Source of the DNA: AP-15 sp963703745
Lineage (GTDB): Bacteria; Pseudomonadota; Alphaproteobacteria; ATCC43930; CGMCC-115725
DNA: 64,000 nucleotides
Assembly: GCA_963703745.1 (NCBI GenBank)
Contig: CAVPFL010000003.1
Span: forward strand, 558,001 to 622,000
Direction of reading: 5' to 3'
Shown: in pieces, positions 51,193-59,450 of the stretch
Layout: the number at the start of each line of letters is the position of its first letter
How positions within the stretch are numbered: the stretch's first letter is position 1
Notes under the pieces: generated by a model
Databases searched by the model: none
What the model was told of the DNA's origin: nothing
What the model saw: only the letters and a program-made list of their open reading frames with translations
Translations under genes and position numbers: made by a program

Positions 51193-52067
51193 ACCCGGCT
51201 CACCACGCTGCGGCCAAAAATTCCGGCAGGCCGCACCATCAGCACCGCGACGATCACCAACAGCGCGATCGTCAGCTTCAGGTCGCGGCCGAAATAAGGG
51301 ATGAACGTGCCCGCCAGGTTCTCAATGACGCCGACCGCAAAGCCGCCCAGCACGGCGCCGGCCGGGCTCGTCAGCCCGCCGAGCACGGCGCCGGCAAACC
51401 CGTAAAGCAGGACGCCGAACATCATGTTCGGATCAAGAAATACGACCGGTGCGATCAGCATGCCGGCGACCCCGCCGATCGCCGCCGCAATGCCCCAGCC
51501 GAGCGCCGTCATCCAGCCGACCCGTATGCCGACCAGACGGGCCAATTCCGGATTGGCGGCGGCGGCCCGCATCGCCAGGCCCAGTCGCGTACCGCGGAAG
51601 AACAGGTAGATCAGACCCAACATTACCGCGGTCACGCCGATCATTCCGGCTTCATGGGCGTCGATCAGGACGCTGCCGAACAGCGGCTTGGTGCCGAACG
51701 GGCTCGGGAAGGTCTTGATCGTGTAATCCCAAAGATAGCCGTCGCCGCTGTTCAAGATGCTGAACAAGGCGATGAAGGCGACCAGATTGGCCAGGATCGA
51801 GGCGTTGTGCAGCGGCTTGAACAAGATCCGCTCGATGGCTACGCCGCCGATGAACGACAGGATCACCACCGCCACGAAAGCCAGCCAATAGGGCGTCCCC
51901 CAAGCGATCAGCTGCCAGGCGACATAAGCCGAGAAGGTGGCCATCTCACCTTGTGCGAAGTTGAGATGGTCGATCGCCTGGTAGATCATTACGACGGCGA
52001 GCGCCACCAGCGCGTAGATTGCGCCGTTGGCAAGGCCGGCCATCACCTGTTGCAGCAGCAATTGCAT
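51189..52067 (-). CDS. livH: branched-chain amino-acid ABC transporter permease LivH
   Basis: 292 residues, about eight helices. FAQGEMATFSAYVAWQLIAW and GLAMRAAAANPELARLVGIR are the LivH signatures. GGAGGGCGGCGG precedes the ATG at 52067. Normally directly linked to the ATPase genes, but here a transposase-family gene and REP repeats lie between it and livF (760 bp). Confidence 0.94.
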   Translation of the reverse strand: MQLLLQQVMAGLANGAIYALVALAVVMIYQAIDHLNFAQGEMATFSAYVAWQLIAWGTPYWLAFVAVVILSFIGGVAIERILFKPLHNASILANLVAFIALFSILNSGDGYLWDYTIKTFPSPFGTKPLFGSVLIDAHEAGMIGVTAVMLGLIYLFFRGTRLGLAMRAAAANPELARLVGIRVGWMTALGWGIAAAIGGVAGMLIAPVVFLDPNMMFGVLLYGFAGAVLGGLTSPAGAVLGGFAVGVIENLAGTFIPYFGRDLKLTIALLVIVAVLMVRPAGIFGRSVVSRV

Positions 52068-52082
52068 CCGCCGCCCTCCGAC

Positions 52083-52661
52083 CTAAGGGTGTATTTGGGG
52101 ACCGCGCGCGTCCCGCCCGCCCCATCCCCGCCACGCCGAGGAAAACTGCCAATCGCCGACGCTCTCGCACAGGCCGGCCTTGACCGGATTACCTTCAATG
52201 TAGGCCGCGGTCCTGGCGAGATGCGCATCGTCGCGCATGAATCGGTCGAAGTATTCGGGAGCCCAAAATTTCTCGACGCGACCCAGAATTCGGTTGGCCT
52301 CCTTCGCGGTGTATGATTTCCACGAGTGTACAATTCGGCCGAGCCTGTATCCGGGCTCGATCGCCCCCAGCACATGAACGTGATTGGGCATCACGCACCA
52401 TGCAATTAGCGAATATCGCATGCCGTCAAAGGCGAAGAGCGCCGTTTGAACCAAACCGGCAATCTCTTGTCTCGCCAGATCGCGTCTGCCATGGCCCGCA
52501 TCCAGCGCCGCGTCAAAGGCAACAACGCGATTATCTCGTCGTGACTTAGCGATGTCTTTGCTTATTTCCGCCGGGAGGCTGTCGGCCAATCGAAAGACGA
52601 TATGCTGAACGAGGTTCGGCGCGTCGAAATGCGGGAGATATCCGCGCGCCCGCAAAATCAC
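52083..52661 (-). CDS. REP-associated tyrosine transposase (RAYT, Y1/IS200-like)
   Basis: 192 residues from GTG at 52661. The open frame extends to 52823 only by reading through REP sequence. The HUH motif is in SLIAWCVMPNHVHVLGAIEP, the catalytic Tyr probably in IVHSWKSYTAKEANRILG, and FWAPEYFDRFMRDDAHLART and YIEGNPVKAGLCESVGDWQF are classic RAYT C-terminal features. RAYTs are domesticated transposases that act on REP hairpins. Three REP copies surround it, one inside its last codons. It lies within the liv operon, same strand, 15 bp before livH. Confidence 0.92.
   Translation of the reverse strand: MILRARGYLPHFDAPNLVQHIVFRLADSLPAEISKDIAKSRRDNRVVAFDAALDAGHGRRDLARQEIAGLVQTALFAFDGMRYSLIAWCVMPNHVHVLGAIEPGYRLGRIVHSWKSYTAKEANRILGRVEKFWAPEYFDRFMRDDAHLARTAAYIEGNPVKAGLCESVGDWQFSSAWRGWGGRDARGPQIHP
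52099..52120 (+). repeat. REP element, copy 1
   Basis: 22-nt GGACCGCGCGCGTCCCGCCCGC at the 3' end of the transposase gene, forming part of its C-terminal codons. Matches the two copies on the other side of the gene at all but one to three positions. GCGCG...CGC arms can form a short hairpin. Confidence 0.85.
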
Positions 52662-52689
52662 TTTGCCTTCGGTCGCGTTCGGGTCGAAT

Positions 52690-52711
52690 GCGGGCGGGAC
52701 GCCCGCGCTCC
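52690..52711 (-). repeat. REP element, copy 2 (inverted)
   Basis: On the minus strand reads GGAGCGCGGGCGTCCCGCCCGC. Lies just upstream of the transposase start, in inverted orientation to copy 3, 45 bp away, making a BIME-like pair. Confidence 0.85.
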
Positions 52712-52756
52712 GATATCGAGCATGTGATTGAGCCACCGTCTCTACGTTGCCGATCG

Positions 52757-52778
52757 GGACCGCGGGCGTCTCGCCCGC
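52757..52778 (+). repeat. REP element, copy 3
   Basis: GGACCGCGGGCGTCTCGCCCGC on the plus strand. With copy 2 it forms an inverted pair in the gap between livF and the transposase gene. Confidence 0.85.
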
Positions 52779-52826
52779 TCGACGCTTGCCTACGTTTCGG
52801 AATCGAGCGTCGGTCGGGCACATTGT

Positions 52827-53534
52827 CTAATAACCCAAATAGGCGCGGCGCACGGCCTCGTCGGCGGCGATTGCTTCGGATGGCCCGTCCATGACAATGC
52901 GGCCGGTTTCGAGCAGATAGGCGTGCTCCGCCAGTTCGAGGGCCAGCGCCGCGTTCTGCTCGACGATCAGCATCGCGACGCCGGTCTCGCGGTTGACCTC
53001 GCGCAGGATCCCGAACAACTCTTCGACGACCAACGGCGCCAGCCCGAACGAGGGTTCGTCGAGCAGCATCAGGCGCGGCCGCAGCATCAATCCCCGGCCA
53101 ACGGCGAGCATCTGCTGCTCGCCGCCGGAGAGCAGGCCGGCCTGCTGCGTCCGGCGCTCCTTGAGGCGCGGGAAATGGTGGTAGATTTGCTCGATGTCGG
53201 CCGCGATTGCGGCGTGGGCGCGGCGCGTTATCGCCCCTAGCTGCAGGTTTTCCTCGACCGTCAGGCGCACAAAGGTGCCGCGACCCTCTGGCACGTGGGC
53301 GACGCCAAGCCGGACGATATCCTCGGTCGCCCAACCGTTGATCAACTTTCCGTCGAAACGGATGTCGCCAGCGGTTCGCACCATGCCGCAGAGCGCACGC
53401 AGCACGGTCGTCTTGCCGGCGCCATTGGCCCCAAGCAGCGTGCGTACGTGGCCCGCGTCGAGGTCGAACCCAATCCCGAACAGCGCCTGCTGCTCACCGT
53501 AGAACGCCTCCAGGCCTGCAGTTTCGAGCATCAT
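52827..53534 (-). CDS. livF: branched-chain amino-acid ABC transporter ATPase LivF
   Basis: 235 residues. Walker A TLLGANGAGKTTVLRALCGM, Q-loop region, signature LLSGGEQQMLAVGRGLMLRP, Walker B LMLLDEPSFGLAPLVVEELF and the H-loop VEQNAALALELAEHAYLLET are complete. Energises LivHM with LivG. The two adjacent ATG codons at 53534 and 53531 overlap the livG stop. Downstream the operon is split by REP/RAYT sequence. Confidence 0.94.
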   Translation of the reverse strand: MMLETAGLEAFYGEQQALFGIGFDLDAGHVRTLLGANGAGKTTVLRALCGMVRTAGDIRFDGKLINGWATEDIVRLGVAHVPEGRGTFVRLTVEENLQLGAITRRAHAAIAADIEQIYHHFPRLKERRTQQAGLLSGGEQQMLAVGRGLMLRPRLMLLDEPSFGLAPLVVEELFGILREVNRETGVAMLIVEQNAALALELAEHAYLLETGRIVMDGPSEAIAADEAVRRAYLGY

Positions 53535-54352
53535 GGTGCCGGTTTCCCGCCGGAAGCGGCAACTATGTTCTTGTGGCCGGTGCCGAGATAGGCCTCGATG
53601 ACCGCTGCGTTCTGCTGCACCTCGGCGGGCGTGCCCTCGGCGATCTTGCGGCCGAAATCGAGGGCCACGACCCTGTCGGAAACCGACATGACGAGGTTCA
53701 TGTGATGCTCGACGAGCAGCACGGTGACTTGGCGCTCGTCGCGCACCCGGCGAATGAGGACGCCGAGCTCGCCGACCTCCTCGTGATTAAGGCCGCCCGC
53801 CGGTTCGTCGAGCAGCACGAGCTTGGGTCGGCCCGCCAATGCCCGGGCCAGCTCGACGCGCTTGCGGGTGCCGAGCGGCAGACCAGCGGCCGGCCGCAAA
53901 GCCACGTCTTCGAGATCGAGCAAATGGAGCAGCGACCAGGCAATCTCGCTCACCGCCGTCTCCTGCCGGCGCGCCCAGGGCAGCCGCAACGCATCGCTGA
54001 CGAAGTCGCTGCGGCTATGTGCATGAGCGCCGAGGCGGACGTTGTCGAGCACCGATTGCGGACCGAACAGCGCGAGGTTCTGAAAGGTCCGCCCGATCCC
54101 GATCTCGGCGATGCGATGCGGCGATCGGTCCAGCATTGAGCGGCCTTCGAACCGGATGTCGCCGCTATCGGGGGTGTAGAGCCGGCTGACACAATTGAAC
54201 AGGGTCGTTTTCCCGGCGCCGTTGGGCCCGATCAGGCCGAGGATCTGGCCTTCATCGAGATCGAAGGAGACGCCGTCGAGTGCCACGATCCCGCCAAAAC
54301 GGACAACGACCTTGCTGACTTCGAGCAGCTTGTCTGCACCCATTGAACCCAT
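53531..54352 (-). CDS. livG: branched-chain amino-acid ABC transporter ATPase LivG
   Basis: 273 residues. Walker A LIGPNGAGKTTLFNCVSRLY, signature LPLGTRKRVELARALAGRPK (a variant LSGG loop, typical of LivG-like ATPases), Walker B LVLLDEPAGGLNHEEVGEL and VEHHMNLVMSVSDRVVALDF. First gene of the liv operon in transcription order. Start ATG at 54352, with a second ATG at 54343 possible. Divergent from the fadJ-type gene. Confidence 0.94.
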   Translation of the reverse strand: MGSMGADKLLEVSKVVVRFGGIVALDGVSFDLDEGQILGLIGPNGAGKTTLFNCVSRLYTPDSGDIRFEGRSMLDRSPHRIAEIGIGRTFQNLALFGPQSVLDNVRLGAHAHSRSDFVSDALRLPWARRQETAVSEIAWSLLHLLDLEDVALRPAAGLPLGTRKRVELARALAGRPKLVLLDEPAGGLNHEEVGELGVLIRRVRDERQVTVLLVEHHMNLVMSVSDRVVALDFGRKIAEGTPAEVQQNAAVIEAYLGTGHKNIVAASGGKPAP

Positions 54353-54824
54353 TGCGGGGCCTCAGCCGACTGCTTGGTTCGACACGTCCCGTATTCCGCG
54401 CATCTGCTCTCGCTATAGCCACATCTGCTTGTAGCGAGCCTGCCGAACTCCACTTTTCGAGTCAAGCCGCAGGCCGGAAAGGTAATGCGTAACATCGGAG
54501 ATGCGATTATTGTTCTTGCGACGACCACCATCCAAAAATTGCCCGATTCGTATTTAAGATTCCAACTCTCCGGCGACCGAAAACGGCGCCACTTGAGGTT
54601 TCAACCTTTAGGAGAGATTCTGCTGCAGATTTGCTGCAGATGCAGTAGCGCAAAACCCGATTCAATTGTGGCTTGTGGCCCGCGGCAACTAAGCTCGCGG
54701 ATCGCGGTGTAGTCTCTATCATACCTGCCAACCAAAGGTGGCAGACGAGGGCCTGCGATTCTAGCCCTTCATCGACCGGGCGGAAGGGTCTACTCTTCAA
54801 CGATCGGCAAGGCGGGAGGTGAAG
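54353..54824. other. divergent intergenic region between livG and the fadJ-type gene
   Basis: 472 bp, AT-richer, expected to hold both promoters. It contains GCTGCAGATTT directly repeated as GCTGCAGAT at 54622-54641, within the block 54609-54644 that resembles 13626-13656 upstream of the CocE hydrolase (shared 15-mer TTTGCTGCAGATGCA at 54630-54644). No gene seen. Confidence 0.5.
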
Positions 54825-56894
54825 ATGGGCAAAATCAACGCCAACGTCGATCTCCGCCGGGACGACGAGATCGCGATCGTCACCGTCGACAACCCACCGG
54901 TCAATGCGCTCAAGCATGAGGTGCGCGCCGGGCTCGCCGAAGGGCTTCGCCAAATCCGTGACGACCCGGCGATCAAGGCGGTGGTCATCGCCTGCGCCGG
55001 GCGCACCTTCTTTGCCGGCGCCGACATCACCGAATTCGGCAAGCCGCCGCAGGCGCCGGGCCTCGGCGAGGTCATCGCCGCAATCGAGGCGATGCCGAAA
55101 CCGGTGGTTGCGGCACTGCATGGGACAGCGCTCGGCGGCGGGTTCGAGCTGGCGCTCGCCTGCCATTTCCGGGTGGCTGTGGCCGGAGCGCGCGTCGGGC
55201 TGCCGGAGGTCAAGCTCGGCCTGTTGCCCGGCGCCGGTGGAACCCAGCGTCTGCCGCGCCTGATCGGACCCGAGAAGGCGCTGAAGATGATCGTCACCGG
55301 CGACCCGATCGGAGCCCGCGAGGCGCTGGCGGATGGGATCGTAGACGAAATCGTCGAAGGGGAACTGACGGCCGGTGCGATCGCATTCGCCCGGCGTGTC
55401 GTGGCCGAGAACCGGCCGCTGCGGCTCGTCCGGGACCGTGACGACCGGCTCGTCGCAGAAGGCTTTGCCGATGCCGCCGAGGCGCTGACGCGGCGGCTGC
55501 GTGGCCGCGATGCGCCGGTCGCTTGCGTCGAGGCGGTGCGCAACGCGATCGTCGTGCCTTTCGATGAAGGAATAAAGCGCGAAGGCGAACTCTTTCGCAA
55601 GCTGGTGGCCGGCGACCAGTCGAAAGCCCAACGCCACATCTTTTTCGCCGAGCGCGAAGCGGCGAGGGTGCCGGGCATTCCGGAAGGAACCAAGCCGCGC
55701 CCGGTCACAACAGGCGCGGTCATCGGCGCCGGCACGATGGGCGGTGGCATTGCGATGTGCTTTGCCAACGCCGGCATCCCGGTCACCGTCGTCGAGACCA
55801 ACCGCGACCTCCTGGAAAGGGGCCTCGACCGGGTCGTCGGGAATTACCGCACAACCGTGTCGCGTGGTGGTCTTAGCGCCGACGAGATGGAGCGGCGGGT
55901 TGGTCTGATCAACGGCGTCACCGAGCTCGATGCGATTGCCTCGGCCGATTTCGTGATCGAGGCGGTGTTCGAGGAGATGGATCTGAAAAAGCAGGTCTTC
56001 GGCAATCTAGATCGCGTGGCAAAGGCTGGGGCGGTGCTCGCCACCAATACCTCGACGCTAGATGTCGATGAGATCGCCCGTGCGACAATGCGGCCGCAAG
56101 ACGTGCTCGGAACGCACTTCTTCAGCCCCGCGAATGTCATGCGCCTTTTGGAGATCGTGCGCGGAGCAGGGACCTCGCCCGACGCGCTCGCCACCGCCGT
56201 GACGCTCGGCCGGCGGCTCGGCAAGGTGCCGGTCACCGTCGGCGTCTGCTATGGCTTTGTCGGCAACCGCATGCTGGCGCGGCGCTCGGTCGAGGCCGAG
56301 CGGCTATTGCTCGAAGGCGCACTGCCGCAGGAGGTCGACGCCGCAGTTACCGGGTTCGGGTTCCCGATGGGGCCGTTCGCGATGGCCGACATGGCCGGGC
56401 TCGATGTCGGCTGGCGGATCCGCAAGGGACGCGGCGAGCGCAACGAGATCGAGGACACCCTGTGCGAGGCCGGGCATTTCGGCCAGAAGACCGGGAAGGG
56501 ATATTTTCGCTACGATGCCGGATCGCGCACTCCGGTGCCCGATCCCGAGGTCGAGCAGACCATACTCGACGCTTCGTCCCGGGCCGGCATCGCCCGCCGG
56601 GCGATAACGCCGGAGGAGATCGTCGAGCGCATGACCTTCCCAATGATCAACGAAGGTGCGCGCATCCTCGAAGAGGGTATAGCGGGGCGTCCGAGCGACA
56701 TCGACGTGATCTGGGTGTACGGCTATGGTTGGCCGGTATGGCGCGGCGGACCGATGTACTACGCCGATCGGTTGGGGCTCGCTCACCTGCGCGACCGGTT
56801 GACCCTTTATGCCGAGAGGTCGGGGGACGAGACCCTGCGGCCCGCCACGCGGATTAGTCGCCTCGCCGCCGAGGGCCGCGGCTTCGCGTCGTGA
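54825..56894 (+). CDS. fadJ: bifunctional enoyl-CoA hydratase/3-hydroxyacyl-CoA dehydrogenase (FadJ/FadB-like)
   Basis: 689 residues from ATG at 54825, with GGGAGG about 5 nt before. The crotonase domain keeps both Glu (LGGGFELALACHFRVA and GLPEVKLGLLPGAGGTQRLP). The dehydrogenase domain begins with the NAD loop TGAVIGAGTMGGGIAMCFAN (about 295-315) and contains GTHFFSPANVMRLLEIVRGA, and C-terminal 3HCDH repeats. Performs two steps of fatty acid beta-oxidation. Followed by two acyl-CoA dehydrogenases, no thiolase in the window. Confidence 0.93.
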   Translation: MGKINANVDLRRDDEIAIVTVDNPPVNALKHEVRAGLAEGLRQIRDDPAIKAVVIACAGRTFFAGADITEFGKPPQAPGLGEVIAAIEAMPKPVVAALHGTALGGGFELALACHFRVAVAGARVGLPEVKLGLLPGAGGTQRLPRLIGPEKALKMIVTGDPIGAREALADGIVDEIVEGELTAGAIAFARRVVAENRPLRLVRDRDDRLVAEGFADAAEALTRRLRGRDAPVACVEAVRNAIVVPFDEGIKREGELFRKLVAGDQSKAQRHIFFAEREAARVPGIPEGTKPRPVTTGAVIGAGTMGGGIAMCFANAGIPVTVVETNRDLLERGLDRVVGNYRTTVSRGGLSADEMERRVGLINGVTELDAIASADFVIEAVFEEMDLKKQVFGNLDRVAKAGAVLATNTSTLDVDEIARATMRPQDVLGTHFFSPANVMRLLEIVRGAGTSPDALATAVTLGRRLGKVPVTVGVCYGFVGNRMLARRSVEAERLLLEGALPQEVDAAVTGFGFPMGPFAMADMAGLDVGWRIRKGRGERNEIEDTLCEAGHFGQKTGKGYFRYDAGSRTPVPDPEVEQTILDASSRAGIARRAITPEEIVERMTFPMINEGARILEEGIAGRPSDIDVIWVYGYGWPVWRGGPMYYADRLGLAHLRDRLTLYAERSGDETLRPATRISRLAAEGRGFAS

Positions 56895-56912
56895 TAATCC
56901 GCTCAGAGCTTT

Positions 56913-57050
56913 CCCTCTCCCCCGCCGGCCGGGGGAGAGGGCAGGGTGAGGGGGCCGACATGGCGGCTCGCGGTGCTGCCCACCTCACCCTCCCGTCGCT
57001 GCGCGCCGGGTCCCTCCCTCTCCCCCCTGAAGGGCGGAGAGGGGCTATTC
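56913..57050. repeat. complex intergenic hairpin repeats
   Basis: A perfect palindromic arm pair CCCTCTCCCCCG / CGGGGGAGAGGG (56913-56941), then GGTGAGGGGG (from 56945) opposed by CACCTCACCCTCCC (from 56981), then CCCTCTCCCCCCTGAAGGGC followed by GGAGAGGGG. Lies 18 bp after the fadJ stop, before the next gene. The CCCTCACC/GAGGG modules resemble those at 22011-22078. Probably transcription-terminating or RNA-stabilising repeats of a family dispersed in the genome. Confidence 0.75.
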
Positions 57051-57074
57051 CGACTTGCTAGAGGAGTTCAGCCA

Positions 57075-58280
57075 ATGGATCTCCGTTTTACCGCCGAAGA
57101 GCTCGCGTTCCGCGACGAGGTGCGGGCATTCTTCAGCTCGGCCCTGCCGGAGAGCATTCGCGACAAGCTCGTCGCGAACAAGGGGCTCGCCAAGGACGAC
57201 ATTGTCACCTGGCAGCGCATCCTCAACGCCAAGGGTTGGGCGGTGGCCAATTGGCCGGCCGAATGGGGCGGCACCGGCTGGACCCCGGTTCAGCAATACA
57301 TGTTTCAGGAAGAGCTGCAGCTGACCCCGGCGCCGCAGCCGCTCGGCTTCGGCGTCACGATGGTCGGGCCGGTGATGATCGCCTTTGGCTCCGAAGAGCA
57401 GAAGAAGCGGTTCCTGCCGCGCATCGCCAATCTCGACGATTGGTGGTGCCAGGGCTTTTCCGAGCCTGGCGCGGGTTCGGACCTCGCCTCGCTGCGCACC
57501 TCGGCCAAGCGCGACGGCGACCATTACCTCGTCAACGGCCAGAAGACCTGGACCACCCTGGCGCAGCACGCCGATTGGATCTTTTGCTTGGTGCGCACCG
57601 ATCCGCAGGCCAAGAAGCAGGAGGGGATTTCGTTTCTGCTGATCGACATGAAGACGCCGGGGATCACGGTTCGCCCGATCGTCACGATCGACGGGGGACG
57701 CGAGGTCAACGAGGTGTTCTTCGACGACGTCCAGGTTCCGGCTGAAAACCTCGTCGGCGAGGAGAACAAGGGCTGGGACTACGCGAAATATCTGCTGGGC
57801 CGAGAGCGCACCGGGATCGCCCGAGTGGGCTTCTCCAAAGAGCGCATTCGGCGGATCAAGGAGCTCGCCGCGACCGAGCGCGCCGGCGACAAGCCGCTGA
57901 TCGAGGACGAGCGTTTTCGCGAGAAGCTTGCTGCGGTCGAGGTCGAGCTGAAGGCGCTCGAGATGACACAGCTGCGCGTCGTCGCCGCCGAGCGCAACCG
58001 CGTCGGCAACAAACCCGACCCCGCCTCTTCGATACTCAAGATCAAGGGCTCGGAAATCCAGCAGGCGACGACCGAGCTGTTGCTAGAAATCGTTGGTCCT
58101 TACGCGATGCCGTACCAGCCCGAGCACGACGAGGAAGAGCGTTGGAATGAACCGCCGATCGGCCCCGAATGGGCCGGTCCGATTGCGCCGACTTATTTCA
58201 ACACCCGCAAGGTCTCGATCTACGGCGGCACCAACGAGATCCAGAAGAACATCATCGCCAAGGCGATCCTTGGGCTTTGA
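57075..58280 (+). CDS. acyl-CoA dehydrogenase family protein (copy A)
   Basis: 401 residues from ATG at 57075 with GAGGAG upstream. Longer readings would run through repeat sequence. Flavin-enzyme motifs are DLRFTAEELAFRDEVRAFFS, WCQGFSEPGAGSDLASLRTS (substrate/FAD region), LVNGQKTWTTLAQHADWIFC, and C-terminal KVSIYGGTNEIQKNIIAKAI. Oxidises an acyl-CoA to enoyl-CoA, passing electrons to ETF. Its stop is 3 bp from the next start, forming a pair with copy B. Confidence 0.94.
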   Translation: MDLRFTAEELAFRDEVRAFFSSALPESIRDKLVANKGLAKDDIVTWQRILNAKGWAVANWPAEWGGTGWTPVQQYMFQEELQLTPAPQPLGFGVTMVGPVMIAFGSEEQKKRFLPRIANLDDWWCQGFSEPGAGSDLASLRTSAKRDGDHYLVNGQKTWTTLAQHADWIFCLVRTDPQAKKQEGISFLLIDMKTPGITVRPIVTIDGGREVNEVFFDDVQVPAENLVGEENKGWDYAKYLLGRERTGIARVGFSKERIRRIKELAATERAGDKPLIEDERFREKLAAVEVELKALEMTQLRVVAAERNRVGNKPDPASSILKIKGSEIQQATTELLLEIVGPYAMPYQPEHDEEERWNEPPIGPEWAGPIAPTYFNTRKVSIYGGTNEIQKNIIAKAILGL

Positions 58281-58283
58281 GCG

Positions 58284-59435
58284 ATGGATTTCGACCTGAC
58301 CGAGGAGCAGCGGCTTCTCAAGGAGAGCCTCGACCGCCTGATCGGTGATCGTTACGCCTTCGAGCAGCGTAAGACCTACGGGCAGACCTCGGAGGGCTGG
58401 AGCCGCGAGCTGTGGGCGCAATATGCCGAGCTCGGCCTACTCGGCCTCCCGTTCGCGGAAGAGTATGGCGGCTCGGCCGGCGGTGCGGTCGAGACGATGA
58501 TCGCGATGGAGGCCTTTGGGCGCGCCTTGGCGCTCGAACCGTTTCTCGCGACCGTGGTTCTCGGCGGCGGGTTTCTTCGCCATGGCGGCACGGCGGAGCA
58601 ATGCGCCGCTCTCATTCCGAGGATCGCCGACGGCAGTCAGACCTTTGCCTTTGCCCAGACCGAGAGGCATTCGCGCTATGATCTCGCCGACATTTCGACG
58701 ACGGCGGCACGCGACGGCGCCGCTTGGCTGCTCAACGGCGAAAAGGGGGTGGTGCTGCATGGTGACACCGCCGACAAGCTGATCGTTACCGCGCGAATCG
58801 GCGGCTCGCGGCGTGACCGCAACGGTGTCGGCGTCTTTATCGTCGACGGCAATGCCGCGGGCGTGTCGCGGCGCGGCTATCCGACCCAAGACGGCCTGCG
58901 CGCCGCGGAGATAGCTCTCGCTGGAGTTCGCGTCGCGCCGGAGGGCCTGCTCGGCGAACCCGGTGAGGCGCTGCCTCTCGTCGAGCGCGTTGTCGACGAG
59001 GCGATCGCCGCTCTATGCGCCGAGGCGGTCGGGACGATGGCGGCAATGCACGAGCTAACCGTCGACTATCTCAAGACGCGCCGGCAGTTCGGCCGCGAGA
59101 TCGGCAGCTTTCAGATCCTCCAACACCGCGCCGTCGAGATGCTGATCGCCTTGGAGCAGGCGCGCAGCATGGCGATGTTCGCGACGATGATGGCCTCGCA
59201 CGAAGACGCCGCGGAGCGGCGCAACGCGATCTCGGCCGCAAAGGTGCAGATCGGCCGCTCCGGCAGGCTGGTCGGGCAGCAGGCGATCCAGCTGCACGGC
59301 GGGATCGGCATGACGATGGAATACAAAGTCGGTCACTACTTCAAGCGCGCCACGATGATCGACACGATGTTCGGCGATGCCGACCACCATTTGCGTGAGC
59401 TCGCCCACCGCGGCGGGTCCGTTGTCGCTGCATAA
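58284..59435 (+). CDS. acyl-CoA dehydrogenase family protein (copy B)
   Basis: 383 residues, start ATG at 58284 right after copy A. It has MDFDLTEEQRLLKESLDRLI, GLLGLPFAEEYGGSAGGAVE, TFAFAQTERHSRYDLADIST and C-terminal QAIQLHGGIGMTMEYKVGHY then FKRATMIDTMFGDADHHLRE. The QLHGGIGMT pattern and shorter middle are typical of the second partner in two-subunit ACAD pairs (compare steroid and side-chain ACADs), so A and B may form a heteromer. Inference from adjacency. Confidence 0.92.
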   Translation: MDFDLTEEQRLLKESLDRLIGDRYAFEQRKTYGQTSEGWSRELWAQYAELGLLGLPFAEEYGGSAGGAVETMIAMEAFGRALALEPFLATVVLGGGFLRHGGTAEQCAALIPRIADGSQTFAFAQTERHSRYDLADISTTAARDGAAWLLNGEKGVVLHGDTADKLIVTARIGGSRRDRNGVGVFIVDGNAAGVSRRGYPTQDGLRAAEIALAGVRVAPEGLLGEPGEALPLVERVVDEAIAALCAEAVGTMAAMHELTVDYLKTRRQFGREIGSFQILQHRAVEMLIALEQARSMAMFATMMASHEDAAERRNAISAAKVQIGRSGRLVGQQAIQLHGGIGMTMEYKVGHYFKRATMIDTMFGDADHHLRELAHRGGSVVAA

Positions 59436-59450
59436 GGTCGAAAAGCTAAG

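Noticed and set aside
54507..55637. 376-codon minus-strand frame across the start of the fadJ-type gene
   Set aside because: It has no motifs and lies opposite the well-supported crotonase domain. It depends on codon bias.
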